Assembly (NCBI GenBank): GCA_030668345.1
Contig: DAOUUD010000083.1
Coordinates: forward strand, 1 to 7,275
DNA length: 7,275 nt
From: Candidatus Cloacimonadota bacterium
GTDB lineage: Bacteria > Cloacimonadota > Cloacimonadia > Cloacimonadales > TCS61
Direction: 5' to 3'
Part shown: positions 7,233 to 7,275 of the stretch, piece after piece
Numbering within the stretch: the first letter of the stretch is position 1
Layout: each line of letters opens with the position of its first letter
Program-made: the position numbers and the translations under genes
The notes under the pieces: generated by a model
Database searches by the model: none
What the model saw: only the letters and a program-made list of their open reading frames with translations
What the model was told of the DNA's origin: nothing

Positions 7233-7237
7233 AGGAG
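7233..7237 (+). promoter_or_regulatory. Ribosome-binding site of the gene cut by the right edge
   Basis: AGGAG lies five bases before GTG at 7243. It is the strongest evidence that the GTG is a real start, since only 11 codons are visible after it. Confidence 0.75.
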
Positions 7238-7242
7238 ATACT

Positions 7243-7275
7243 GTGAAACAAATTTTTATAATACTAATTTGTTTA
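7243..7275 (+). CDS. Start of a probable exported protein (cut at right edge)
   Basis: Only the first 11 codons are present, reading MKQIFIILICL from a GTG start. A strong AGGAG Shine-Dalgarno sequence lies five bases upstream. One lysine followed by an unbroken hydrophobic run is what the beginning of a Sec signal peptide or lipoprotein signal looks like. The Cys at position 10 is probably too early to be a lipobox cysteine. The gene starts 33 bases after the cyclase stop on the same strand with no clear terminator between, so co-transcription is possible. A partner of the periplasmic half of the cyclase is one speculative idea. Nothing can be said about the mature protein. Confidence 0.65.
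   Translation, partial: MKQIFIILICL

Overview
The window is 7,275 bases of densely packed bacterial chromosome with every gene on the + strand. From left to right it holds: the 3' end of a TMEM260-like/DUF2723 membrane protein, uvrA, dapD, a class I/II PLP aminotransferase, a membrane-anchored TPR/coiled-coil/GGDEF diguanylate cyclase, and the first 11 codons of a probable exported protein. I see no rRNA or tRNA genes, insertion sequences, CRISPR arrays, phage genes or integration scars. No intergenic stretch exceeds about 50 bases, so no gene-free region needs explaining.

Organism: the DNA is moderately A/T-rich. A DUF2723 protein with a TPR tail, together with an exported TPR protein with a KDKEI-type coiled coil fused to an output domain, is typical of the Bacteroidetes/Fibrobacteres/Cloacimonadota (FCB) side of the Bacteria. 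An anaerobic lineage such as Cloacimonadota would fit, but this is an impression from protein style and not a demonstrated placement. Ribosome-binding sites are mixed: dapD, the cyclase and the last gene have clear purine-rich Shine-Dalgarno sequences, while uvrA and the aminotransferase have none.

Layout: DUF2723 tail, 13-base gap, uvrA, 4-base ATGA overlap, dapD, 9-base gap, aminotransferase. This spacing looks like one transcription unit. A 52-base, very A/T-rich gap with a weak promoter-like sequence precedes the cyclase, and a 33-base gap follows it before the edge gene. I found no convincing rho-independent terminator, so the last two genes could be read through from upstream or form a second unit.

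Function: UvrA is the damage-recognition ATPase of nucleotide excision repair, and all its expected motifs are intact. DapD catalyses the committed acyl-transfer step of the succinylase route to meso-diaminopimelate and lysine. The next step in that route is an aminotransferase reaction (DapC), so the adjacent aminotransferase is a natural candidate for it. The cyclase has a complete PleD-type active site and inhibitory site, a single membrane span, and a large sensory half predicted to lie outside the cytoplasm. It probably converts an envelope signal into cyclic di-GMP. Most of the window is ordinary core genome. The parts that deserve a second look are the sensor architecture of the cyclase, the unresolved specificity of the aminotransferase, and the TMEM260-like tail.
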